From contig CAAEEX010000115.1 of assembly GCA_900755005.1 (NCBI GenBank), forward strand, positions 1 to 39,822: a stretch of 39,822 nucleotides of DNA. Reading direction: 5' to 3'. This document shows, piece after piece, positions 1 through 7,892 of the stretch (the first letter of the stretch is position 1; each line of letters starts with the position of its first letter). The notes beneath the pieces were generated by a model, which was given only the letters and a program-made list of their open reading frames with translations, had not been told where the DNA came from and made no database searches. The translations under genes and the position numbers were made by a program. The stretch comes from an uncultured Collinsella sp. GTDB lineage: Bacteria > Actinomycetota > Coriobacteriia > Coriobacteriales > Coriobacteriaceae.

Positions 1-2
1 CC

Positions 3-332
3 CTCATCATCGGCTACAGCCCCTGCGAGATGCACTCCATCAAGAAGGGTGGCATGCAGAACTGCCAGGCCGAGATGAAGAAGGCTGTCGAGTGCGGTTA
101 CTGGAACCTCTTCCGCTTCAACCCCGAGGCTGCTGCCGGCAAGAAGTTCTCGCTCGATTCCAAGGAGCCCGCGGGCGGCTATCAGGAGTTCCTGATGAAC
201 GAGGCCCGTTACGCTTCGCTGACGCGTTCCTTCCCCGAGCGCGCCGAGGAGCTCTTCAAGGAGAATGAGCAGGCCGCTATGGACCGCTATCAGCACCTGC
301 TGAAGCTCAAGACGGTGTACAACGAGGCCTAG
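3..332 (+). CDS. nifJ: Pyruvate:ferredoxin (flavodoxin) oxidoreductase, C-terminal end (partial)
   Basis: Only the last 109 residues are present; the gene begins before the window. The reading frame is open from the first base and ends with TAG at 330-332. The text resembles the C-terminus of the roughly 1,180-residue single-chain pyruvate:ferredoxin oxidoreductases: a YSPCEMHSIKKGG stretch (the SPC...H segment near the thiamine diphosphate domain), then AVECGYWNLFRFNP, LDSKEP and an EARYASLTRSFPE helix. The enzyme oxidises pyruvate to acetyl-CoA and CO2 and reduces ferredoxin in the cytoplasm of anaerobes. The Fe-S and most cofactor-binding parts lie outside the window, so catalytic completeness cannot be judged. 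Family recognition is from memory of conserved segments. Confidence 0.85.
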   Translation, partial: LIIGYSPCEMHSIKKGGMQNCQAEMKKAVECGYWNLFRFNPEAAAGKKFSLDSKEPAGGYQEFLMNEARYASLTRSFPERAEELFKENEQAAMDRYQHLLKLKTVYNEA

Positions 333-342
333 GTCTCCCACC

Positions 343-467
343 GCAGGATCTGAGGGCTAACCTTCGCGGACGTCCTCGGACATGAAAGAACCCCCGCTGC
401 GCACTACGTGCGGCGGGGGCTCTTTCGTCCTGCGGAATGTCCGCGAAGGTTAGCCCTCAGATCCTGC
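343..467. repeat. Nested 125-nt palindrome with 28-bp perfect arms
   Basis: Bases 343-370 are the exact reverse complement of 440-467 (28 of 28). The 69-nt core between them holds a second hairpin, the nifJ terminator. The whole unit could fold as one long cruciform or RNA hairpin. The outer arms go far beyond what an intrinsic terminator needs. The core is not similar to the repeat core at 15275-15341 and 32545-32613, although the architecture (perfect arms around a core of about 69 nt) is alike. Confidence 0.85.
384..428. terminator. Bidirectional terminator after nifJ
   Basis: CCCCCGC at 391-397 pairs with GCGGGGG at 413-419, extended inward by GCAC/GTGC. GAAAGA at 384-389 and TCTTTC at 421-426 form the lower stem. 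The A-rich and T-rich flanks would serve both strands. Confidence 0.8.
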
Positions 468-986
468 TACGACTACGTCCTCGGATTGTGGGGCTGAATG
501 AAGGACGTGGTTGCGGGGCCTTTTGTCCCCTTCGCTGTTTCGCGGCTTTGCCGCGAAACCTCGCGCCACTTTGGGGATGGATGGAGGTTTTGGCTGTTGC
601 CGCCTTTTTGGAGCTCTTCTTTATTCCTTATGCTGGATGAAAAGCCCCTTGTTTTTGCAGGGGTGCATACTCAACTTATAAGTGCATAGAATCTCGTATA
701 GTGCGAGTAAGATATTGCGCTGTCCGTTTTGTGTTTAGCAGAGATGTAGTTTGCATAATCCGACATAATCCTCGCTGCATTTAAATAAAGTTGCACGTAA
801 ATGGCGTAGATATGTCTGAGCTGGGGTTCTGTACGCTGAGCGGATAAAAACGACCGTTCACCGTTCCGCTATTTTCAAAATGAATAAAATGAGCGATAAA
901 GAGAATATAAACCTTAATAAACTCGCGTATCGCACGGACGCGGGTTATTAATGGGTTGTAGGCCTTTTACAGAAAGGATTCCAGCA
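468..986. other. Intergenic region upstream of arcC (no gene seen)
   Basis: About 520 bases without a credible gene; the short open frames here lack coding-like composition and good ribosome sites. A hairpin GTTTCGCGG/CCGCGAAAC (537-545 and 551-559) lies near the left end. From about 640 the sequence becomes A+T-rich, unlike the coding DNA around it, as expected for a regulated promoter region. No ArgR box could be assigned with confidence. A good ribosome site (AAAGGA, 974-979) ends the region just before arcC. Confidence 0.5.
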
Positions 987-1949
987 ATGTCTAAGCCTCT
1001 TGGCAAGCCCGATCGTATTGTCGTCGCCCTTGGCGGCAACGCCCTCGGCAACAACCCCGTCGAGCAGATCGAGGCCGTGAGCAACACCGCCCACGCTCTC
1101 CTCGGTCTCATCGAGCAGGGCAACGAGATCATCATCACCCACGGCAACGGCCCGCAGGTCGGCATGATCCAGAACGCCTTCGCCGCTGCCCACGATGCCA
1201 TCGGTACCCCCGAGATGCCGCTGCCCGAGTGCGGCGCCATGTCCCAGGGCTACATTGGTTATCACCTGCAGCAGGGCATCGGCCGCGAGATGCACAAGCG
1301 CTATAAGCGTTGGCACGCCGCCACCGTCGTCACCCAGATCGAGTGCGATCCGGATGATCCCGCGTTCAAGAACCCGACCAAGCCGATCGGCCCCTTCTAC
1401 ACCGAGGAGCAGGCCAAGGAGTTCATGGCCGAGGATCCCTCCAAGGTCTTCGTCGAGGATTCCGGCCGCGGCTGGCGTCGCGTCGTCGCTTCCCCCGATC
1501 CCAAGAAGATCGTCGAGGCTGACTCCATCCTCAACCTGCTCGACAACGAGTTCATCGTCATCGCCTGCGGTGGCGGCGGCATCCCCGTCGTCCGCGACTA
1601 CGAGAACAAGGGCTGCTACAAGGGCGTTCCCGCCGTCATCGACAAGGACCTGGGCGGCGAGCTGCTGGCCGAGGACTGCGACGCCGACGTTCTGTTCCTG
1701 CTGACCGCCGTTGAGCATGTCGCCATCAACTTTGGCAAGCCCAACCAGGAGGAGCTCGAGGACCTCACCGCCGACGAGGCCGAGCGCCTGGCCGACGAGG
1801 GCCAGTTTGGCAAGGGTTCCATGGAGCCCAAGGTCCGCGCTGCCATCAAGTTCGCCCGTTCCCGCAAGGGCCGCACCTGCATCATCGGCGCTCTGGACAA
1901 GGCTGCCGAGACCATGGCCGGCCTCTCCGGTACCCGCATCCACGAGTAG
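987..1949 (+). CDS. arcC: Carbamate kinase
   Basis: 320 residues, the usual size for the family. Carbamate kinase interconverts carbamoyl phosphate plus ADP with carbamate plus ATP, normally the ATP-yielding last step of arginine deiminase, agmatine or ureido-compound breakdown in the cytoplasm. Visible marks of the amino-acid kinase fold are ALGGNALG near residue 14, ITHGNGPQVG near 59, an acidic C-terminal half and the IACGGGGIPVV loop near 193. ATG 987 was chosen over an in-frame start at 951 because AAAGGA precedes it at normal spacing and the family begins near here. It stands alone, without arcA or arcB next to it, and ends in a strong terminator. Confidence 0.93.
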   Translation: MSKPLGKPDRIVVALGGNALGNNPVEQIEAVSNTAHALLGLIEQGNEIIITHGNGPQVGMIQNAFAAAHDAIGTPEMPLPECGAMSQGYIGYHLQQGIGREMHKRYKRWHAATVVTQIECDPDDPAFKNPTKPIGPFYTEEQAKEFMAEDPSKVFVEDSGRGWRRVVASPDPKKIVEADSILNLLDNEFIVIACGGGGIPVVRDYENKGCYKGVPAVIDKDLGGELLAEDCDADVLFLLTAVEHVAINFGKPNQEELEDLTADEAERLADEGQFGKGSMEPKVRAAIKFARSRKGRTCIIGALDKAAETMAGLSGTRIHE

Positions 1950-2015
1950 TCTCTACTCTGTTGCCTCTCTCGTGGGCGCCAGGCAAAGCGCCTACAAACT
2001 AGCCTCTCTTCATGA

Positions 2016-2048
2016 GCCCCGCAGTCCGCTCCGACTGCGGGGCTTTTG
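2016..2048 (+). terminator. Terminator after arcC
   Basis: GCCCCGCAGTC (2016-2026) pairs perfectly with GACTGCGGGGC (2033-2043) around a 6-nt loop and is followed by TTTTG. Confidence 0.9.
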
Positions 2049-2056
2049 CTATTCAG

Positions 2057-2141
2057 CTAGTCATTAGGGACGTTCTTAAGTGACTAGTCAAACAAGAGCG
2101 TCCCCAATGACCACTCATTTAAGTCTGTCCCCAATGACTAG
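2057..2141. repeat. Cluster of GTCCCCAATGAC palindromic repeats
   Basis: The unit GTCCCCAATGAC occurs in direct form at 2100-2111 and 2127-2138 and inverted (one mismatch) at 2060-2071. Bases 2060-2077 and 2094-2111 are complementary except for two positions, and 2057-2071 and 2127-2141 except for one. The last copy overlaps the stop codon of the convergent gene. It may work as a terminator for that gene or be a small dispersed intergenic repeat. Confidence 0.7.
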
Positions 2142-3139
2142 TAGTAGGCCCACATGGCTTCGACTTCGTTGAGGACCTCTACGACGCCCCAGCGGCGGGC
2201 GCTGCGGCTGGCCGAGTTGGGGTCGTAGACGCCAATCTGGTTGGCATCATCGATACCGTAGAGCACGATGTAGTGACCCACGTTGGTAAAGGTGCCGGGG
2301 CGCACTGCGGCGATGATGGGCGCACCCGAGCGCAGTGCCTGGGTCATCGAGTCGCGATCGTTATAGAGCTGTGTCCCGTTAAGCCCGAGCTGCCACGCAC
2401 CTCCTGTCATAAACGACCATTCGGTGGCGCCGGTGGGGGCGTAATTGCCAGCTTCGGCCAGTGCGCACATATCGACCGGCGTCTTATCGGTGTGGCCGGT
2501 CTTAAAGATATAGACCATGGTGAGGCAAGTGGGACCGCAAGCGTTTTCGCGAATAGTGCCACCGGCATAGGGCAGCTCCGACCATGCGGGGTCAATTTGG
2601 TAGATGTGGGGCATGGTGCCGGCCTGCCATTGCGAGCGTGGGGTCGAGAACGCAAAGGAGTAACCGGGCGCGACGGGAGCTTTAAGCAGCTTGTCCTCGG
2701 CAGTGGGCTCGAGACCGGCTGATCCGTGGGAGATACAGGATCCCAAAAACACAAAGACGAGGCAGGCGGCGATGGAGCAAAACGCAAGGCGTAGGCGGCG
2801 GGCCGGAAGCGCGTGGCTTGTGGTGTGCGACGCGGGGCGAGGGGCGGAATTGCCGCGATCGCGTTGAGGTCGCGAAAAGGAGCGCTTAACGTAGTAGTCG
2901 GTCTTACGGCGATCGTAGCGGCGTGGCTGCGATGTGTCGGTCTGGCGTTGGCGTGTGCTCGTACTCATGCGGTCTGACTGCTGCACGGTACGGCTTTGTT
3001 GCCGCGAAGAAGCCCCGAGCTGCTCTTGGGGGCGCTGCGGGTTGTCGTTGTCGGAGGTGCTTCTGGGCGTTGGCGTGGTGCGGCCGGCAAGGCGCACGCT
3101 TTGTGGCCGTTGGTCGCCGTCATTGTATCCGTATGCCAT
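2138..3139 (-). CDS. Membrane-anchored C39-like (papain-fold) cysteine peptidase
   Basis: 333 residues. The first 115 or so are disordered and rich in Arg, Gln, Ser and Thr, followed by one membrane segment at about 117-136 and an extracellular domain. That domain matches the C39-like double-glycine peptidase family: NACGPTC puts the catalytic Cys near 201, VGHYIVLYG the His near 289 and VYDPNS the Asp near 306. Substrate unknown; such proteins cut peptides or act in cell-wall processes outside the cell. ATG 3139 was chosen because AAGGTGA lies 8 nt upstream; a GTG three codons earlier would overlap that site. The gene is convergent with arcC and stands alone. The long basic cytoplasmic tail is unusual and may bind nucleic acid, phospholipid or a partner; that is inference. 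Confidence 0.75.
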   Translation of the reverse strand: MAYGYNDGDQRPQSVRLAGRTTPTPRSTSDNDNPQRPQEQLGASSRQQSRTVQQSDRMSTSTRQRQTDTSQPRRYDRRKTDYYVKRSFSRPQRDRGNSAPRPASHTTSHALPARRLRLAFCSIAACLVFVFLGSCISHGSAGLEPTAEDKLLKAPVAPGYSFAFSTPRSQWQAGTMPHIYQIDPAWSELPYAGGTIRENACGPTCLTMVYIFKTGHTDKTPVDMCALAEAGNYAPTGATEWSFMTGGAWQLGLNGTQLYNDRDSMTQALRSGAPIIAAVRPGTFTNVGHYIVLYGIDDANQIGVYDPNSASRSARRWGVVEVLNEVEAMWAYY

Positions 3140-3495
3140 TCGAATCACCTTGCCTCATGTGTAACTTGTCTATCCTACATAAAAAGAGGCGCGACACATG
3201 GGTATGTGCGCCAAAAGCCTGACAAATGGTATGAACGTTGCCGCGCCGCGCGCCAAGCGTCGCGGCAACAGGTATTCAAAAGCAGACAAGATGAAAGCGT
3301 CCAAGACGAATGACGTCTTCCGCCGTTCGTCCCAAAAACGGCGCCGCTCGTTTTGCAGTTCTGCCTTCGGTCGAGCCACAAGCGGCGCTGCTGTGCCAAG
3401 GCCGTATCTTAAAGCCACGAAATAAAAGCGCGCGGCAAAACAGACTGCGCAAGGGGTGACGCCAAAGAGGCGTCAATAAGGAAAGGAGGGGAACA
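3140..3495. other. Divergent intergenic region (no gene seen)
   Basis: About 355 bases between the minus-strand peptidase and the permease. It should hold both divergent promoters. Short overlapping open frames on both strands look like chance. A small hairpin GACGCC/GGCGTC lies at 3459-3474 just before the permease ribosome site. Confidence 0.45.
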
Positions 3496-4947
3496 ATGGC
3501 GGACAAGAACGCAGAAGTTGCAGTCGAAGGTAACGGCGGCATGAAGAAAACGCTTTCGCTCTGGAACTTCTTCACCATCGGTTTCGGTGCCATCATCGGT
3601 ACCGGTTGGGTCCTGCAGGTCGGCGACTGGATGGTCGTGGGTGGCGGTCCCGTTCCCGCTATGATCGCATTCCTCTTGGGTGCAATCTTCCTCGTGCCCG
3701 TCGGAGCTGTTTTCGGTGAGCTCACGGCTGCTATCCCCATCTCGGGCGGCATCGTCGAGTATGTCGATCGTAGCTTTGGCCGTACGCTGAGCTACATCAC
3801 CGGATGGCTTTTGGCCCTGGGCAACGGCATCCTGTGCCCGTGGGAGGCCATCGCTATCTCGACCCTCGTGTCCGAGATGTTCGGCAGCCTGCCCGGCCTT
3901 GAGTGGCTGCGCGCCGTCAAGCTCTACACCATCCTGGGGGCCGACGTCTACCTGTTCCCGACGCTGATCGCGCTCGGCTTTGCAGTCTACGTCATCTTCC
4001 TCAACTTCCGCGGCGCCAGCTCGGCCGCCAAGCTCCAGGCCTTCCTGACCAAGGCTCTGCTCTGCGGCATGCTGCTCGCCATGGGCGTCTCGCTGTTCAC
4101 CGGCTCGCCGGACAACGCCATGCCCGTGTTCTCCCAGGTCGCCGGCGCTGGCGGCGGCAAGGCCGCTACCGAGAGCACCAGCCTGTTTGCCGGCATCGTG
4201 TCGGTCCTGGTTCTGACTCCGTTCTTCTACGCCGGCTTCGACACCATCCCTCAGCAGGCTGAGGAAGCAGCCGAGGGCCTCAACTGGAACAAGTTCGGCA
4301 AGATCATCTCCCTGGCACTGCTGGCCGCCGGCGGCTTCTACATGGTCTGTATCTACTCGTTCGGCACCATCCTCGACTGGCATGAGTTCGTTAAGAGCCC
4401 GGTTCCCGCGCTCGCCTGCCTCAAGGGCATCAACATGCTCCTGTACCTGGCCATGCTCGTCATCGCCACGCTTGGACCCATGGGCCCGATGAACTCCTTC
4501 TACGGCGCCACGAGCCGCATCATGCTCGCCATGGGCCGCAAGGGCCAGCTGCCCGAGCAGTTCGCCGAGGTCGACCCCAAGTCCGGCGCTCCCAAGCTTG
4601 CCTGCGTCATTCTGGGCGTCATCACCGTCGTCGGTCCGTTCCTGGGCAAGAACATGCTCATCCCTCTGACCAACGTGTCGGCTCTCGCCTTCATCTTCTC
4701 CTGCGGCATGGTCGCCCTCGCTTGTCTGCGCATGCGCTTCACCGAGCCCGACCTGCCTCGTCCCTACGAGGTGCCCGGCGGCAAGTTTGGCATCGGCCTC
4801 GCTATCGCTGCCTGCGCCATCATCATCGGCCTGCTCGTGATTCCGTTCTCTCCCGCCTCCCTCAACATGGTGGAGTGGAGCATCGTGATCGGATGGTTGG
4901 CTATTGGCCTGGCCCTCATGGCTTTCACCAATTCCCGCAAAAAGTAA
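3496..4947 (+). CDS. APC-family amino acid permease
   Basis: 483 residues with about 12 hydrophobic segments. The first membrane helix carries GFGAIIGTGW (29-38), the unwound substrate-binding motif of amino acid-polyamine-organocation transporters, and a GEL tripeptide lies after helix 2. The protein is expected to move an amino acid or amine across the cytoplasmic membrane by proton symport or exchange; the substrate is not readable. AAAGGAGG at 3482-3489 gives a very strong ribosome site for ATG 3496. An amidohydrolase gene follows 130 bp downstream in the same direction, so permease and hydrolase may serve one catabolic pathway, though a hairpin sits between them. Confidence 0.88.
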   Translation: MADKNAEVAVEGNGGMKKTLSLWNFFTIGFGAIIGTGWVLQVGDWMVVGGGPVPAMIAFLLGAIFLVPVGAVFGELTAAIPISGGIVEYVDRSFGRTLSYITGWLLALGNGILCPWEAIAISTLVSEMFGSLPGLEWLRAVKLYTILGADVYLFPTLIALGFAVYVIFLNFRGASSAAKLQAFLTKALLCGMLLAMGVSLFTGSPDNAMPVFSQVAGAGGGKAATESTSLFAGIVSVLVLTPFFYAGFDTIPQQAEEAAEGLNWNKFGKIISLALLAAGGFYMVCIYSFGTILDWHEFVKSPVPALACLKGINMLLYLAMLVIATLGPMGPMNSFYGATSRIMLAMGRKGQLPEQFAEVDPKSGAPKLACVILGVITVVGPFLGKNMLIPLTNVSALAFIFSCGMVALACLRMRFTEPDLPRPYEVPGGKFGIGLAIAACAIIIGLLVIPFSPASLNMVEWSIVIGWLAIGLALMAFTNSRKK

Positions 4948-4953
4948 CGCCGA

Positions 4954-5005
4954 GCCGGGGCGGATCGGGTGCGCGGGCCCCTCTCTTCCGCGCACCGAAC
5001 CCGGC
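4954..5005 (+). terminator. Strong hairpin between permease and amidohydrolase (possible terminator or processing site)
   Basis: GGTGCGCGG (4968-4976) pairs perfectly with CCGCGCACC (4988-4996), with an outer GCCGGG/CCCGGC pair (4954-4959 and 5000-5005). No T-run follows, so full termination is doubtful; it may lower downstream expression or protect the permease mRNA. Confidence 0.5.
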
Positions 5006-5077
5006 GCCACTTGGGTAGCTTTGTGAGGCCTTAACCCAACACGGCTCGCCCACTATATGGATCCATAAGGAGGAACC

Positions 5078-6355
5078 ATGTCCACTAAGTATGCAATCGT
5101 TGGCGGTAAGCTCATCGACGGTACCGGTGCCGAGCCGGTCGAGAACTCCCTCGTTCTCGTCGACGACAACGGCAAGATCGAGTACGCCGGCGCCATGCAG
5201 GACCTTCCCGAGGGCGTTGAGGTCATCGACGCCGCCGGCAAGACCGTCCTTCCCGGCCTGATCGACACCCACCTGCACTTCTCGGGCAACTTGACCGACG
5301 ATGACACCGACTGGGTCATGCAGCCGCTCCTCGAGAAGCAGGCCGTCGCCGTCAAGCAGGCCTACGACTGCCTCACCCACGGCCTCACCACCGTCTGCGA
5401 GATCGGCCGCTTTGGTATCCAGATCCGTGACTGCATCGACAAGGGCGTCTTCAAGGGCCCGCGCGTTCTGGCCACCGGCCTTGGCTTCTGCCGCGTTGCC
5501 GGCCACGGCGACTCCCACCACTGCAGCCAAGAGCTCAACAAGGAATCGCACCCCTGGGGCGATCAGGTCGACGGTCCTTGGGATCTGCGCAAGGCCGTCC
5601 GTCGTCGCCTGCGCGAGAACCCCGATGCCATCAAGATCTGGGCTACCGGTGGCGGCATCTGGCGCTGGGACTCCGGCCGCGACCAGCACTACTGCTCCGA
5701 GGAGATTCAGGCCGTGGTCGAAGAGGCCAAGATGGTCGGCATCCCCGTGTGGAGCCACTGCTACAACAACCACGCCGCTGCCTACGATTCCGTTCGCTTT
5801 GGCTGTGAGCAGCTGATTCACGGCTTCGATATCGATGAGCGCACCATGGACCTCATGGCCGAGCAGGGCACCTTCTTCACCCCGACGATCGCCTTCCTGC
5901 CCACCTGGTATTCCACCTATCCGCCCGTCTACGTCCCCGAGCTGCACGACAAGTACGAGGGCACCCTGGTCGAGAAGGAGCTGCAGCGCAACTACGACTG
6001 CCTGCGCGAGGCCAAGAAGCGCGGCGTCGTCATGACGATCGGCTCCGACTCCTTCTCCTTCGTCACCCCGTACGGCACCTGCTCCATCGAGGAGATGTAC
6101 GAGTTCGTCGACAAGATCGGCTTCACCCCGGTCGAGACCATCACCTGTGCCACCCTCAACGGTGCCAAGATGTGCCACATCGAGGACGAGACCGGTTCCA
6201 TCGAGGCCGGCAAGTGCGCCGACCTGCTGGTCGTCAACGGTGACGTCGCCGCCGACATCCACGTGCTCAACACCGACAACATGGACGTCATCATGAAGGA
6301 CGGCTGGATTGTCGAGGCTGGCACCTTCGGCGAGGCAAACAAGTACAGCGCCTAA
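5078..6355 (+). CDS. Metal-dependent amidohydrolase (imidazolonepropionase/prolidase-like)
   Basis: 425 residues in the amidohydrolase superfamily. The N-terminal beta-sandwich leads into TVLPGLIDTHLHF with the metal-binding HxH at 65-67. Lys186 in AIKIWATGGG fits the bridging carboxylated lysine, His227 and His248 the next ligands, and Asp324 in IGSDSF the last. This is the pattern of the dizinc Xaa-Pro dipeptidase, imidazolonepropionase-like and hydantoinase-like branch, so the enzyme should cleave a C-N bond in a small amide or cyclic amide in the cytoplasm; the exact substrate is unknown. AAGGAGG (5067-5073) precedes ATG 5078. The upstream amino acid permease suggests uptake of the substrate. 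The gene ends in its own terminator. Confidence 0.85.
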   Translation: MSTKYAIVGGKLIDGTGAEPVENSLVLVDDNGKIEYAGAMQDLPEGVEVIDAAGKTVLPGLIDTHLHFSGNLTDDDTDWVMQPLLEKQAVAVKQAYDCLTHGLTTVCEIGRFGIQIRDCIDKGVFKGPRVLATGLGFCRVAGHGDSHHCSQELNKESHPWGDQVDGPWDLRKAVRRRLRENPDAIKIWATGGGIWRWDSGRDQHYCSEEIQAVVEEAKMVGIPVWSHCYNNHAAAYDSVRFGCEQLIHGFDIDERTMDLMAEQGTFFTPTIAFLPTWYSTYPPVYVPELHDKYEGTLVEKELQRNYDCLREAKKRGVVMTIGSDSFSFVTPYGTCSIEEMYEFVDKIGFTPVETITCATLNGAKMCHIEDETGSIEAGKCADLLVVNGDVAADIHVLNTDNMDVIMKDGWIVEAGTFGEANKYSA

Positions 6356-6396
6356 GCTACCGTTCATCGATGGCTTGATGTAAAACACAGTATTTG

Positions 6397-6411
6397 ATTG
6401 CATAATGCAAT
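6397..6411. promoter_or_regulatory. Perfect 7+1+7 palindrome over a possible -10 box
   Basis: ATTGCAT and ATGCAAT flank one central base. CATAAT inside it (6401-6406) could be the -10 hexamer of the downstream sensor kinase operon. A palindrome here would fit an operator, but no protein can be named. Confidence 0.4.
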
Positions 6412-6413
6412 GG

Positions 6414-6440
6414 AGAGGGTCGCTTGCGGCCCTCTTTATT
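6414..6440 (+). terminator. Terminator after the amidohydrolase, in the leader of the sensor kinase
   Basis: AGAGGG (6414-6419) pairs with CCCTCT (6430-6435), helped by CGC/GCG, and is followed by TTTATT. If the promoter at 6397-6411 is real, this hairpin lies in the sensor-kinase leader. Confidence 0.65.
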
Positions 6441-6473
6441 GCTATGGGGTGCGTCAGTAAGAAGGAGATGACG

Positions 6474-7859
6474 GTGGATCTCAATAGGCTGATTCTGGGC
6501 AAGAGCTACAATTCTACCAAGGTCTTTCGTACCGCTCAGCATGTGGTTCAAGCCATCTTGCTCGGTATTGTCGTTCCGCTGCTTATCCTGCTGCTCATCT
6601 GGGATCTAACCGATAATCCCAATCCCGTTCCGGCCGTTGTCGTCATTGCCGGCTTGGTCATGCTGTGCTTCTTCTTCTCGTACGTCTTTGTCGTTCCCGA
6701 CGACCTCACATCGAGCGCAACCGACCGCACGCTCGCCATCGCTTCAAAAATATTCGCCTACACGTCGCGCGGCCTTACGCCCGAAGCTGCCCTGGGCGCC
6801 TCTAAGATCATCCTGTCCGAAACTATCGCCTCTGCCATCTGCTTTACCGACGGCAAGCAGGTGTTGGCAAGCTGGGGCGAGGACTCGGCAAAATGCCCCG
6901 CGGGCACCCCGGTGGTGCTGCGGACCACGCTCAATGTGATCAACAGCGGTGAGCAAAGCGTGTTCTCGCGCGATGCCTCGACCGAGACGGGTGGCTACTT
7001 TCCGCGCCTGCGCGCCGGTATTGTCGCACCGCTTACCGTGCGCGGGCATTGCGTGGGCACGCTCGAGCTGTATTATCCCCGTCTGAGCAGCATCGATATG
7101 CGCCAGACGGCGCTTGCCTCGGGCTTTGCCGACCTCATTTCCACGCAGCTTGCAAGCTTTGAGCTCGAGCGCCAGGACGAGCTTACGGCCCGCGTGGAGC
7201 TGCGCGCCTTGCAATCGCAGGTCGATCCTCATTTTCTATTCAATACCATTAGCACGATCGTGTCGCTCGTTCGAACCGAGCCCGACAAGGCGCGATCGCT
7301 GCTGATCGACTTCTCCAACTACTATCGTCAGACGCTTTCTGATTCCGATACGCTCACCACGCTCGAGCACGAGGTGGAACAGGGCACTCGCTATATCAAT
7401 CTTATGCAGGCTCGTTATGGCGACGGCCGTCTGCGCGTCTCGGTCGATATCGACTTTGAGGTGCGCGATTGCATGGTGCCGCCGTTTATCTTGCAGCCGT
7501 TGCTCGAAAACTGCATCAAGCACGCGCAGCGCGAGACCGAGCCGCTTTCTATTCATGTTAGGGCTTTCGAGACCGATGACGGCTTGGAGATCATCGTCGA
7601 GGACGACGGCATCGGTATGAGCGAAGAGGTCTGCGCGCATCTGTTTGAGCAACATCGCCGAGAGGAGCCCGAGAGCATTACCGCCGACGGCTCCATCAAG
7701 CGAGGGTGCGGCCTGGCGCTTTTTAACGTGCTTCAACGTATTCACTTTTTTTACGGAGAAGACTCCGGCATGCGCGTGGAGTCCCAAGAAGGCGTGGGGA
7801 CGCAGGTCATTGTCGAGCTGAACGGTGATCCGCACGAGCCGGCGCCGTTGACGGTGTAG
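6474..7859 (+). CDS. LytS-like sensor histidine kinase (first copy)
   Basis: 461 residues from GTG 6474. Two membrane helices (about 27-43 and 52-74) are followed by a GAF-like sensor region (about 90-215), then the His_kinase domain with QVDPHFLFNT, where His253 is the probable phospho-acceptor. Next come the N box QPLLENCIKHA, DDGIGMS and a GCGLALFNV glycine loop of the ATPase domain. Classical LytS/BtsS proteins have a multi-helix 5TM-Lyt sensor; here only two helices remain, so the GAF region probably sets specificity. AAGGAG sits 6 nt before the GTG; upstream ATGs at 6405 and 6468 are less likely, the first lying before a terminator hairpin. The partner regulator follows 33 bp downstream. 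Confidence 0.85.
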   Translation: MDLNRLILGKSYNSTKVFRTAQHVVQAILLGIVVPLLILLLIWDLTDNPNPVPAVVVIAGLVMLCFFFSYVFVVPDDLTSSATDRTLAIASKIFAYTSRGLTPEAALGASKIILSETIASAICFTDGKQVLASWGEDSAKCPAGTPVVLRTTLNVINSGEQSVFSRDASTETGGYFPRLRAGIVAPLTVRGHCVGTLELYYPRLSSIDMRQTALASGFADLISTQLASFELERQDELTARVELRALQSQVDPHFLFNTISTIVSLVRTEPDKARSLLIDFSNYYRQTLSDSDTLTTLEHEVEQGTRYINLMQARYGDGRLRVSVDIDFEVRDCMVPPFILQPLLENCIKHAQRETEPLSIHVRAFETDDGLEIIVEDDGIGMSEEVCAHLFEQHRREEPESITADGSIKRGCGLALFNVLQRIHFFYGEDSGMRVESQEGVGTQVIVELNGDPHEPAPLTV

Positions 7860-7892
7860 CACGCAGTTGGATCGAGGAGAGAGGAAGCGCAC

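Noticed and set aside
437..689. Two short overlapping plus-strand frames after nifJ
   Set aside because: They overlap the palindrome and a hairpin, have no ribosome site and no protein-like composition.
3409..5010. 533-codon minus-strand frame opposite the permease
   Set aside because: Low-complexity, charged text opposite a clear 12-helix transporter; a shadow of codon bias.
6405..6473. Upstream ATG starts for the first sensor kinase
   Set aside because: ATG 6405 lies before a terminator hairpin, and ATG 6468 touches the ribosome site; GTG 6474 is spaced correctly.
4925..6502. 525-codon minus-strand frame opposite the amidohydrolase
   Set aside because: Repetitive Val/Gly/Asp composition, no family and opposite an enzyme with a full active site.
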